A stretch of DNA of 64,000 nucleotides, from the NCBI GenBank assembly GCA_949752795.1, contig OX457064.1, positions 104,447,454 through 104,511,453 on the forward strand. The letters are read 5' to 3'. Positions 23,225 through 33,499 of the stretch are shown piece after piece. The notes under the pieces were generated by a model, which made no database searches, was not told where the DNA came from, and saw only the letters and a program-made list of their open reading frames with translations. Numbering within the stretch: position 1 is the stretch's first letter; each line of letters opens with the position of its first letter. Origin of the DNA: Hyperoodon ampullatus (Eukaryota > Chordata > Mammalia > Artiodactyla > Ziphiidae). The position numbers and the translations under genes were made by a program.

Positions 23225-23785
23225 TTTATTTTCTTTCTTTCTTTTTTAATTTAATTTTTATTTTATATTGGAGTATACCTGATTTTCAATGTTGTGTTAG
23301 TTTCAGGTGCACAGCAAAGTGAATCAGTTATACATATATCCATTCCTTTTCAGATTCTTTCCCTTATAAGTTATTACAGAATATTAAGTAGAGTTCCCTG
23401 TGCTATATAGTAGGTCCTTGTTGATTATCTATTTTATATATAGTAGTGTGTATATGTTAATCCCAAACTCCTAATTTATCCACCCCACCCCATGTTTCCC
23501 CTTTGGTAAACATAAGTTTGTTTTCAAAGTCTGTGAGTCTATTTCTGTTTTGTAAATAAGTTCATTTGCATTGGTTTTTTTTTTCAGATTCCACATCTAA
23601 GTGATATCATATGATATTTGTCTTTCTCTGTCTGACTTACTTCACTTAGTATGATAATCTCTATGTCCATCCACATTGCTGTAAATGGCATTATTTCATT
23701 CTTTTTTAAGGCTGAGTAATATTCCATTGTATATATGTACCATATCTTCTTTATCCATTCATTTATTGATGGACACTTAGTTTGC
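23225..23785 (-). mobile_element. L1 3' end with exact 17-bp TSD
   Basis: Antisense L1 3' UTR plus the end of ORF2 ('tattggagtatacctgattttc', 'gagttccctgtgctatatagtagg', 'ggctgagtaatattccattgtatatatgtacc'), 5'-truncated at 'gatggacacttagtttg'. The 17-mer ttcctctctgcatcttt flanks it at 23208-23224 and 23786-23802. Confidence 0.95.
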
Positions 23786-23854
23786 TTCCTCTCTGCATCT
23801 TTCTAGTGGATGGCATTGGGAAAATCTCATCTTACCTTCCTAGTATCACTGTTT

Positions 23855-23905
23855 ATCATCTATCTATCTACCTATATCTATCTATCTATCTATCATCTAT
23901 CTATT
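23855..23905. repeat. (ATCT)n/(GATA)n microsatellite
   Basis: An interrupted tetranucleotide run of TATC/ATCT units. It is likely length-variable between individuals. Confidence 0.9.
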
Positions 23906-25885
23906 AAATAAAGAAGGAGTTTGGACCACATAATTCAGACTGCTTCTGACCTTCTGTGATGTGATGATGGAATTCTGATTGTCTGAGCAATGTATTTAAA
24001 CTTCGCTTCTCTTCTTCTGGTCTCTTAGACCCACACGTCCAGGGCTGGTTGTCGGTAGGCGAATGTACCTTAAATTGCTTTTGATGTGCTCCTGGAGTCC
24101 TCTGAGTGCCTGTCCCTGTTCCTATTTGACAGCACCTGTGCTCCCCTCTCATCCTGCATCACCACAGCTCACATGCCTCCGGCCTGTCCGCCCCTGTGAC
24201 ATGGTGAGTAGGAGTGGAATTTACACGGAGAACGTGCCAGCAGCTGTAGGCTTCCATTCACTGCCGTTCCTTGGGAGGTGTCACAGCTCTGCCTGGGAGC
24301 CCCCGTGAATTGTTTTCCCTCCCCCTGGCCTTGCTGTTAAGCCCCTTTGTGAAGATCCTCTGAGGATTTAGCAGCTGGCTCTGAGGGCATGATCTGTCTT
24401 CTAATTGCATTCCTGGCTTCACCTTAGTACCTTAGTTTTCTTTTCCTACCTTCATGTTTCTCTTCTCTCAATTTCCTCATTAAAAGCTCTTCTTTCTTCT
24501 TCTCAATGCCATGCCGATAATCACCTCCATCCCTTCTGCTCCCAGCTTGTACAAACGCCTGGGATTCTAATGTTTGAGTCACTCTCTGGGCTTGGGCAAG
24601 TAAATGCTGAGAGTAAATCTAAATTTGTGCAAATGGTTATCTGGGGGGAATAGGTGAGCACCTTGACCCCACCCATCATTAACGTTCAGAAAAGCAGGAT
24701 TGAAGGGACAGGAAGCAGGTGACTCTACTGGGGCCTTTTGGTGGTGGGAAGTGGGGGACTGGGTGGTGGTACAGATGCAGGACCGGACAGCATCTTGGAG
24801 GGGGGCTGCAGAAGGGATGTGAGGACAGGCCCCCGGCATGAGCAAGGGGAAGAAAAACATCTCTTACATCTAAGACACAACAGTAGTAAGATCACCACCT
24901 ACAGGACAGTGGAAAATCGACCTTGCTCATCTCCCAGTCCTTCTGTGGGAGCTCTTTCCACCAGGTCATTCATTGCAGATTAGATGGCCTGTCCTCAAAT
25001 GAATCCAGGCGTCGTTAAAAATGCAGAGAGATCAGCCTCTTCAGTATCCAGGCCTAAACCACCCCCGCCACAAAACAGATTATGCCATTATGTTGACCTA
25101 CTGCTATAGAGACAAGATGATTTGGGAAACAAAAACCCAAACGTTTTTAGCTTTCTAGCTTTACAATGAGTCATAAAGGATCCCACGTGGATCACTGAGT
25201 TGCTCTCGGAACAAAACTTAATTATGTTCGATATTTTGGAAGATGTTTAGTGACAGGGACTCTACATCCCTCAGAAGTGATCGGCCCCTTACGAGTCTTT
25301 TAGATCTAATTTGCAAATGGAAAGCAATTGAGAGGGGATAGATGTTACTCAACTCTCTTCATCGCGTTCCAAGGGTGCTTAACACCGCGCACGGGCAGAC
25401 TCTGCCGACAGCTCGTTGGGTGTTTGTGGGGCGCAGCCATCCATTCCAGGCTTTTCCTTCAAGAGCTGCAGGCAGGGTTGTAGGAACTTCAGATGGATTT
25501 CTGATTACTGGGGAGAAGAGGTCCTGGAAAGGGAAGCCACCTATAGGCCAACAGTGAGAAATCCAAGCAAGTTAGATTTTGGAGTTCTCAGGATGCGCCT
25601 TGTTTATTTCCAACGCCACATGTTTGCTCTGGCTTAAAAGCCCTGCCTCGTTCTCTAATTGCCAAGTCTGGGCTGGCTGCCGTCAAAGTCCTCCAGCCCA
25701 AGGCGACAAGGACCTTGGTGGGACCAGGACCAGGACCAAGGCGACCTCCCTGCCCCTTGGTGTCCTGCGTGCCTCTGGCTGGTGCAGCCAGGACCAGGCA
25801 GAGAGGACGGGCGGGCTGACAGTCAGCATCTCAGCACGGAAGACTCTACGCTGCAGGTAAACTGCTTTCTCATCACCTGTATTTT
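23906..25885. other. Unassigned, comparatively repeat-poor sequence
   Basis: About 2 kb without a recognised repeat. Many short frames lie on both strands (for example 24579-24860, 25342-25557, 25579-25860), none with a domain or splice context. Such a stretch is where a conserved noncoding element could sit, but sequence alone cannot show it. Confidence 0.45.
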
Positions 25886-25889
25886 TGTT

Positions 25890-26010
25890 TTGTTCTCCTG
25901 ACAATCTCGAGAGACAGGTCTAACAGGTGGATCCTGCCCATTTTACAGAGGACGAGAGCGGGTCCGAGGTCAGGACGGTCTGTGGCCACATGGCTCCTGA
26001 CGTGAAGCTC
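25890..26010 (-). mobile_element. MIR fragment
   Basis: 'gtggatcctgcccattttacagaggacgagagcgggtccgaggtcaggacggtctgtggccacatggc' matches the antisense MIR pattern (cattttacagatgaggaaactgaggc...cagctagtaag) with substitutions. Confidence 0.6.
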
Positions 26011-28124
26011 AGTCAATGGAAAACAAGGGCAGGTGGGGACTGGGAAAGGAGGCTCCTACGATCGCCTGGACCCTGTCAGGATGCATGTGGGATGGGAGAT
26101 CTGCCGGGCGGAGGAAGGGTGGGAGCTGGTGGGCCACCTTCCCACCCAGCCACTGGTCGCTGGGAGGAAAGGAGTGTCTTTGAGGGTCGGAATGGCACTC
26201 AGGGAATGAAAACGGTCTTGACAGCCTGTGGGAGAGAAAAGAGTGGCTGTCACCACCAGCTCATGCTTTTCTCCCTCACTGCCTGTCTTTCCTCCCACCC
26301 TGTTTCTTGGTTTGGAAGCTGAGGATCAAAGCATCCACAGTTCTGTACCATTTGTTGAAATCTCAGAACTCTGCTGTCGAAGGCACACGGAGACGGGTGG
26401 TGGGAGGGACTTGATCTACTGCGATGAACGCGGGAGATTTGCGTCGGCTCAGAAGGGTGTGCCTGGCACACAGCCGAGTGAGCGCGTGCGCGTGTGTGCA
26501 GGAGCGTGCATGCGCCTGTGTGCACGTGTATGTGGACACACGCATGTGCACGTGTTTGGCAGGATAGGAGAGCAGGCTGTGGTTAGTTATCAGGACCAGC
26601 AGGTGACCGGCCTGAGGCCACAAGGTGACCAGACTGAGGACAGGAGTGTGCAGTCGGATTGTGGTGGCCTGTGCTTGCCGGGCGGAGGAGATGGGACACA
26701 GTCTAGCAGTAGGGTGACTCGTGTCCAGATTGGCCCTGGACAGCTTTGGTTCTGGGGTAATTATTCATAGCATCCCCTTTTGCTTTCAGAAGTGCCTCCC
26801 ATAAATTATTTGGGCGTCCTTTCTAAGAGGACGCCCAAACCCTTGCAGGCTCAGCTGGACAGCTGGGCGGAGCTTAGCTACCCCGGTCCTCTCTTCCTGG
26901 TCCTGCCTAGGAGCTGCGACCTGGCCGAGACCTTTTGCTTTTGCCTCTGGGTGCAGTTCCTGCTGTTGGCAGAGCAAGTCTTGTGTGTCTCCTTCCAGGG
27001 CCATCTGTTGAGGACACATATCCCCAGGTCTGTAGAAGATCCAGACTTTGCAGAGACCAGACACCAGCGCCATGGGTGTCTCCTCTGACTTACCTGTTCG
27101 TTATCCTAACCACGTCCCCAAACCACGTGCCTCTCCTCCCTGAGAGCATGTGCCCTTTCCAGGGGAGAGGACGCTCGCAGACAGAAGGACAATGTTGGAT
27201 CACTTTCTAGTAATTGTCTGTTCACGGAGCATGAGGGCCCATTGTTGCTTTACATTCAGGATGAAAATAGCTCTGTGTCTTGACCGGCTTCAAGGAAAGC
27301 TCTGAAAACATCAAAACGGAACTCTCTCTGAAAATGCACTCACAGCACTGTCTCCAAAACATCCTGACTATCTAATCATCTCTCAATCAGGACAGTTTTC
27401 TTTCCTCTCTTCCCTGTTATGCATGACAATGACACAGGGTGGGTTCGGATTTCTTCTTGGTACCGTGAGGACAGCAGCACAGGGACCCCTCCTACTTCTC
27501 CAGACTCTGCCAGGCTCGGAGCTGGCACTCGGGCGGCTGTCTTAGAACACCATGCAGACTCTGCAAGCTGAGGACCTTGAATGAAGCCTCTGTGATGATG
27601 AGGGCATTAGATCAGCCATCGGGGATCCTGGGCCTTGAGATGGAATCAGAAGAAGTTAAAGGCCATCCAAGTTAGGGCAGCTGAGAGGCATACCAACGAC
27701 ACAGCCATGCTCTTGGGGGTTTTCCGCACAACGTACTATAAGAAAATAGAAACCGTGACTAACACGTGCATGGAAACCTGATTCAAAATATAAAACTCAA
27801 GCTCGCATTCAACATCTGACAAGTTCTGACCCAGAGCTTGCCAGTCTTATCTTGCTCTGCACAAACATTACGCTGTGTCTGAACTAACCCACTGTCTTCT
27901 GTGCCTGCGTGGTGCCTCCTACCAGCCCTGGGCCACCCCGTCCTCCAACAGCAGTAGCCCTCCCCCACTCTTCCTATCTGAATCTCACCTCCTTTTCTCT
28001 GGGTCCACCGCACATCTGCCCCAGTCTCGGAGCACCCACCCCACTTGCCTGGGTCTGACTCAGTCATTGGCCAGTAGGGGCACCACTGCCCACTGCAATC
28101 AGAATTGGGTCTGAACACCCGCCC
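26011..28124. other. Unassigned GC-richer sequence
   Basis: This holds the longest random-looking plus frame outside repeats (26228-26770, 180 codons), which translates the alternating GT/GC tract and shows no domain. Antisense frames of similar length overlap it. No gene, CpG island or repeat could be supported. Confidence 0.45.
26478..26558. repeat. Alternating purine-pyrimidine GT/GC tract
   Basis: Runs such as gcgcgtgcgcgtgtgtgc, gtgcatgcgc and tgtgcacgtgtatgtg form an interrupted alternating purine-pyrimidine tract, of the kind that can adopt Z-DNA under supercoiling. Confidence 0.7.
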
Positions 28125-28250
28125 TCCCCTTGGTTACTGGATAACCTTGGGTGAGAAACATCACCTTTTGGAACCTGAGTTTCCTCACATGTAAACTGTT
28201 GGAGGGGTGGGGAGCACGACAGTGCGGAGAGGACCCAGGGTGCCCTGGCT
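28125..28250 (+). mobile_element. MIR fragment
   Basis: 'ggttactggataaccttgggtgagaaacatcaccttttggaacctgagtttcctcacatgtaaactgttgg' follows the sense MIR consensus (gtgaccttgggcaagtcacttaacctctctgagcctcagtttcctcatctgtaaaatgg) closely enough to assign. Confidence 0.75.
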
Positions 28251-29039
28251 TATCACCAGCACCCACTGACCAGGCCTAACGGGCTGCCCAGGGGGTCTGG
28301 GCCCTGAGACACATAGATCGGAGGAAGCACTCTGAATCCTAGCTTAAATAAAGCGGTCACCTTGAAAGAGGGCATTCTTGTAGTCCCAGCCCTCCCAACA
28401 CACACACACACTGAGTCCACGTTACCTTGGCCAAAGTCCACCGATGTAATCCATGATCAGGGCTCTGGGTCCCTCTGCTCTTTCAGGGACCCAGGGGTCC
28501 ATAGTTTGCCCCCAAAGAATCCATCCTTATTCTCTCCCAAGATCTCTTTATGATCCAGGTACTGTTTTCCAACAGTATTTCTGAAAAAAACCAAAGACCT
28601 GCACTTGGTCATTTTGACTTTCTGTAAAATTATTACTAACCCTTTCTTGATGAGTTGTGTGTGCTTTAATTTAGAGATTTTCTGCCCAACATCCAGACCT
28701 GGCCCATTCTGCAGATGAGGGACCCCAGTGAGCATTGTGCTAGTTTAGGGGAGCTTGAGGAATCATTGATTTTAAGGAGGTGGGATTTGTTGAGGAGGGA
28801 AATTGCATAATTGGGGGCAGTGACTGCTGTCCTACTGCAGGCTGGAGGGCAATGAGTCACGTGTTTGGATTTCCGGCTGTGGAGCTGACCATTCTAGGAG
28901 GTCATGGGTAAGTGTTTCTTTGGCAAAAATCAAGGCATAGCCTGTATTTGATAGGACTCAATACCCAGCACCTGAAAACTAGATCATAGTCACTTTTTAC
29001 TTCATAGACATTCAATTTTTAAAAAATTAGGAAAGGGGG
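28251..29039. other. Unassigned sequence with a short (CA)n
   Basis: A short (CA)n run lies at 28397-28411. The short frames here have no recognised product. Confidence 0.45.
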
Positions 29040-29049
29040 CATTCCTTTT

Positions 29050-29252
29050 TTTTTTTTTTTCGGTACACAGACCTCTCACTGTTGTGGCCTCTCCCGCTGT
29101 GGAGCACAGGCTCCAGACGTGCAGGCTCAGCGGCCATGGCTCACGGGCCCAGCTGCTCCACGGCATGTGGGATCCTCCCGGACCGGGGCACGAACCCGTG
29201 TCCCCTGCATCGGCAGGCGGACTCTCAACCACTGCGCCACCAGGGGAGCCCC
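29050..29252 (-). mobile_element. CHR-2 SINE
   Basis: Antisense full-length copy with poly(T), 'cggtacacagacctctcactgttgtggcc' and the tRNA-like head at its right end. A short TSD of the form cattcctttt flanks it at 29040-29049 and 29253-29262; its T-rich end limits certainty about the exact boundary. Confidence 0.93.
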
Positions 29253-29262
29253 CATTCCTTTT

Positions 29263-30525
29263 TTTTTTAATTAAAAATGTTACAGTGTGAAACCCCTCAC
29301 TTCCCACGTTCACCACTGTGAACAGTTTCCATGTGCTGGAAAAAGCATGGAAAGAAAGATGCATACCAAGACTGGGATGATCATTTTATAAATTTTTTTT
29401 TGAAATTTGCATTTCCACCCCCCACCCCCAACACTACATCATAAATAAATGTACCTGATGCATTTAACATGACTTCTTAGACTCTCTGGTCTGCTACCTG
29501 GACACACAGCTACTTTCTACATTCAGCTGCCAGCAGATTCCCTTTGGACCCACACGCTTCTGCTGCAGGGAGCGGACCAGTCACCTTCCCCTTTACTGTC
29601 CCCAGCCAACTGCACGCCCAGCATTTATGCCTCCTCTTGTCACTTCTGTATCTTGAGTGGCTCAGAAGGGGCCGGATAAGACAATGAGGGTATATGCCAG
29701 AGGAGTTAACTCTCCACTAGATGGATGTTGACCAATTGCAAACAGAAGACGGGAGGAAGCCAGGAGGATGGGATACATTCATCCTCCTTCCTCTCCTGCT
29801 CTGAGGTGTGCTATTTCTGCACTGTCTGTCCCAGAAAGGTGACATCTCATGCTGTGACCTGCTGTGTCACTTCAGGACGCATTGGGAAACAAGCGCCGGC
29901 CTCTAATAGCTCACCTTGCATTGCTCCATATTTCCACAAGGTGGCAGTGTCACACACACAGCTTTATTTGGTGATGCTTTGATAGGTTTGATTTGTAGGA
30001 TTTCAAATTGCAGGTGCAGCTTGGAGGGGAGAAGATTTGGGGGTGATGACGTTCCTTCAGGCTTGAATCATGCCATCTTTGATCAAAGCAGAGCTGCGTG
30101 GTCACACAACTCCCACCTGGGAGGATCAGGCAGGAGATCATCAGCTCTTGTCAGGGGTTCCCCCCTTAAGTTTGTTTGTGGCTTTAAGACAAGTCTGATT
30201 CACACTTCACCTCTGAAACAGACGGTATTGAGGCTCCCCTGTGGGTGCCCAGTGTGCAGTGGAGTTCTGATTCCTGTCTGGTCCCTGTCTCCACCCATCA
30301 CATATAAATCGACTAAGGATTTAATGTAGCACTGTTTAAAATTTTTGAAAAGAAAAAGTGCAATATCTTTTTGACCTTGATTAGGGTAAAATTTGTTTGT
30401 TTGTTTGTTTGTTTGAAACAAAACCCAGAAATGCTCACCATGAATTAAAGGGATGATAAATTTAACTATTTTAACATTAATGATTTCTATTCATGAAAAA
30501 GCATTATAAAAAGGAAAAAAACCCA
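29263..30525. other. Unassigned sequence with (GTTT)n
   Basis: A (GTTT)n run lies at 30392-30415. The plus frame at 29916-30329 (137 codons) shows no domain. No gene or clear repeat otherwise. Confidence 0.45.
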
Positions 30526-30529
30526 CACA

Positions 30530-30900
30530 AACTGAGAAAATATTTGGAACACACATAAAGTATTATTATCAGACTATATTAAAACATTTTATAAAACAAA
30601 AAGAAAAAGATAAAAATTGGGCAAAAGACATGAATGGACATTTTACTGTAAGGGGAAAACAAATGGCCAATAAATATATGAAGACATATTCCATTTCATT
30701 ATTGATCAGATTGCCAAAATTAAGGAAGTTGGTACTATTAAATGGTAATAAGGATTTGGGCCAAGAACTTGTCATACTCATTGCTGGTGGGGACATTTTC
30801 TGGGACAATTACTTTAAAAAAATTCATGTTTTCTTGTAAGTTGAATATTTGCAGACCTTGAGGTCAGAAGCTATTCTATCCCTAGGTACATAATCAAGAA
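30530..30900 (+). mobile_element. Old L1 fragment
   Basis: 'aaattgggcaaaagacatgaatggacattttactg', 'aatggccaataaatatatgaag' and 'cattgctggtggggacattttctgggacaattac' follow the L1 ORF2 C-terminal text with many substitutions. A CHR-2 SINE lies just downstream. Confidence 0.7.
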
Positions 30901-30913
30901 AAATTCTTTGACA

Positions 30914-31124
30914 GGGCTTCCCTGGTGGCACAGTGGTTGAGAGTCTGCCTGACGATGCAGAGGACACGGGTTTGTGCCCCGGTCCGGGAAGATCCCACAT
31001 GCCGCAGAGCGGCTGGGCCCGTGAGCCATGGCTGCTGAGCCTGCCCGTCCGGAGCCTGTGCTCCGCAACAGGAGAGGCCACAACAGTGAGAGGCCCGCGT
31101 ACCGCAAAAAAGAAAAAAAAAAAA
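30914..31124 (+). mobile_element. CHR-2 SINE
   Basis: Sense full-length copy, from gggcttccctggtggcacag to gcccgcgtaccgc and an A-tail interrupted by one G. Flanks share only a weak 'ctttg' similarity, so the TSD is uncertain. Confidence 0.93.
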
Positions 31125-31259
31125 TCTTTGGATGGGTGGGCACAGAGAGGTGAAGGTCTCGAAGAGAGTATTAATGAACAAGATGTAAGTCTTGAGAAGC
31201 ACATTTTTACAGTTGGTTTACAGAGATGTATTTCAGGAGAAATGATTCCTTGAGGCAAG

Positions 31260-31560
31260 TATCTAAGATAATTTTTGCCAGACTCCAGTATATTGTTTAG
31301 CGAGCAAATGGAAAGCATGTTTGTCCCAGAATTTTTAGCCCAGAGACAGTGAAACATGTTTGATCTCAGAATTGTTGGGCACAGCAATAAACTGTTGGTT
31401 TCAATTCTTGCCTCTCCCCCTCTGGCGATTCTTCAGCCCAGGGAGAGGATAGACCATTATCTTCTGGGGACATGACCAATCCTGAGCTGTACATTGTTTG
31501 CTGTGTCATGGTTACAGGTAGACATGAGTTGTTCCAGCGTTTATGAGCGTCGGAGTTTCT
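31260..31560 (-). mobile_element. Possible ERV 3' LTR-side remnant
   Basis: On the minus strand this follows the env-like remnant described next, in the place where a 3' LTR would be expected. No LTR boundaries, polypurine tract or TSD could be identified, and the call rests only on position. Confidence 0.2.
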
Positions 31561-31830
31561 TGTGCTTTTTATTAGGAGACACTTGCTGGATCCTTTGATT
31601 GGACAGTGGCTGCACAACAGCACGAACGAGCACACATTTGAGCACCATGACACAAACCAACACTATGAGAAGAATCACGGTCAGAGCTTGTAGCCCACAT
31701 CTAAACAGAATATCCAAATTAAACCAAAAGAAGAGATCTCATCCTTAATCTGAACAGCTCCATGAGGGTATTAACTAAATTACCTAATTTCACTATACCT
31801 TTCTTTTCCAGACCTTTTTGTCATATCAAA
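31561..31830 (-). pseudogene. Possible endogenous-retrovirus env C-terminal remnant
   Basis: The minus strand in one frame gives an aromatic, membrane-proximal segment. A strongly hydrophobic stretch of about 20 residues rich in Val, Leu and Ile follows (near 31610-31680), then a short Lys/Arg-rich tail near 31570. This is the order of a retroviral transmembrane subunit end: membrane-proximal region, anchor and cytoplasmic tail. Stops and frame changes lie upstream, and a CHR-2 SINE at 31842-32051 interrupts the flank. No fusion peptide, gag or pol is recognised. A chance hydrophobic frame is a real alternative. Confidence 0.3.
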
Positions 31831-31841
31831 AATGCAAGAGA

Positions 31842-32051
31842 GGGCTTCCCTGGTGGCGCAGTGGTTGAGAGTCCGCCTGCCGATGCAGGGGATGAGGGTT
31901 CGTGTCCTGGTCTGGGAGGATCCCACATGCCACGGAGCGGCTGGGCCTGTGAGCCATGGCCGCTGAGCCTGCGCGTCCGGAGCCTGTGCTCTGCAACGGA
32001 AGAGCCCACAACAGTGAGAGGCCTGTGTACCTCAAAATAAAAAAAAAAAAA
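31842..32051 (+). mobile_element. CHR-2 SINE, TSD gcaagaga
   Basis: Sense full-length copy, from gggcttccctggtggcgcag to 'gaggcctgtgtacctc' and an A-rich tail. The short TSD gcaagaga flanks it at 31834-31841 and 32052-32059. Confidence 0.94.
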
Positions 32052-32059
32052 GCAAGAGA

Positions 32060-32324
32060 TCTGCAGATGTGTAAGCACAATATTCTCCCCATAAGGCAGG
32101 ATGTGTTCCACCTTGATAGGCCAGCCCATATCTAAACACCACGTGTTCATTTTCACAGAATTCCTCTCGAGAGAGGATGATCCTGAAGACAGGAAGAGAG
32201 ATTCTTGTATAAGTTACAGGTCATAGCCAATAGGCTTTTGTGCTCCAAGTCCAAACCATTCATTAGGGACAATCTGATGATATGTTTCAGCCAAAACATA
32301 TCTGAGGCCAAGTTACCATGTTAT
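32060..32324. other. Unassigned sequence, possibly part of an old ERV
   Basis: It sits between two CHR-2 copies and next to the env-like remnant. Minus-strand frames here are short and broken. No assignment is possible. Confidence 0.3.
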
Positions 32325-32340
32325 AGGATAGCAAAGTTTT

Positions 32341-32495
32341 TGCGGAGCACAGGCTCCGGACGTGCAGGCTCAGCGGCCATGGCTCACAGGCCCAGCTGCT
32401 CCGTGGCATGTGGGATCCTCCCGGACCGGGGCACGAACCAGTGTCCCCTGCATCGGCAGGTGGACTCTCAACTACTGCACCACCAGGGAAGCCCC
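32341..32495 (-). mobile_element. Tail-less, 3'-truncated CHR-2 SINE with 16-bp TSD
   Basis: The antisense copy starts abruptly at tgcggagcacaggctccgg and ends normally at the tRNA-like head (accagggaagcccc). The final 45-60 bases of the SINE and its A-tail are missing. It is flanked by aggatagcaaagtttt at 32325-32340 and aggatggcaaagtttt at 32496-32511 (one mismatch), so the truncation is original to the insertion. Confidence 0.9.
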
Positions 32496-32511
32496 AGGAT
32501 GGCAAAGTTTT

Positions 32512-33499
32512 AAAGCCACCCATCAAGTGTGGTTCTTGCCAGGTGATGAATTTTGAGAATAGAGGCCATCAGATAGAAGTGAAGCAAAAGAGCTCAGGGT
32601 AGAACCTGAGTAATGCCCTTTACCTAAGATCTGTGAAAATGAGCCAGCTTCCAAATAGACAGCAACCGTTCCCTCGCTCTTCTATAGGCTTTCATTTTTC
32701 GAAAGTTCAATCACAAAGGCATTGCCTGTGACAGGCACTTGAATGCTGATTCTGTGGAGACAGAAAACTCTTTTTCTATGTACCGTACGATAGAGGATTT
32801 TAGATTTCAGGCTGGCCATCCTGTTGTGTTGCTGGCAATCTCAAAAGTGCTTAATGTTTGAATCCAATTACCAAAGCATCCAACTGACTTATTAAAAGAA
32901 AGTAGTAGCAAAGGAAGCTGGTGACACAGAAAGAAAAGTGAATACAAACCAAATGGTTTGTTTGATTATATATTTTGACTAAATTATTAATAAATTTTAT
33001 TTCCAAATTGGGTTTGTACCAAGGAGAAGCAAAGGATGCAAAATGATATATTAATGATAAGGATCTCACAAGAACCACAGTTAATAGACAAAAAGCATCT
33101 TCTAATGATTCAGAACCTTACAGCAAATAAAGAGAAAAGAAAAACAAAAGCATTAAAATTAAAGCATGAGAATGTGTGGTTCAAATTACCTGCATCTCAT
33201 TCAATGGATCTTGGTTGAACTTGTCTATTTCGTGCCAATGTCCCCTTGATCTGAAAGTTTTTGATGGAAGCTGTTTTCTTCTGATGAATACCTGCTTTTA
33301 GAGAATTCCAACTCATTTTCAGCTTGAGGTCTCCATACAGGACAGATTTTCCATGAATAGAAAATGTCTCGTCCAATTGGAGCAGCAGTGTGACAAGGGG
33401 AAGGGCTCTTTGAAGCTGCCCTCTTGGGTCGGGGGGCCTGGGTCTGCTGAGGAAGGAGAGGACCCCAGCTGGGCAGCTGCCAGCCTTCCACAGCAGGAC
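32512..33499. other. Unassigned sequence upstream of the INVS pseudogene
   Basis: A minus frame at 32851-33078 (75 codons) is hydrophobic and might belong to the same old ERV, but no motif confirms it. Sequence from about 33240 to 33500 may already be part of the INVS-derived insert; the 5' boundary could not be fixed. Confidence 0.35.

Noticed and set aside
23855..23905. Regular repeats considered as a CRISPR-like array
   Set aside because: It is a simple tetranucleotide microsatellite without spacers, in a mammalian genome.
26228..26770. 180-codon plus-strand open frame
   Set aside because: It runs through the alternating GT/GC tract, shows no domain and is matched by antisense frames of similar length. 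There is no splice or promoter context.
30824..31387. 187-codon minus-strand frame
   Set aside because: Its central part is a CHR-2 SINE read backwards. It is an exonisation-like accident with no support for a real gene.
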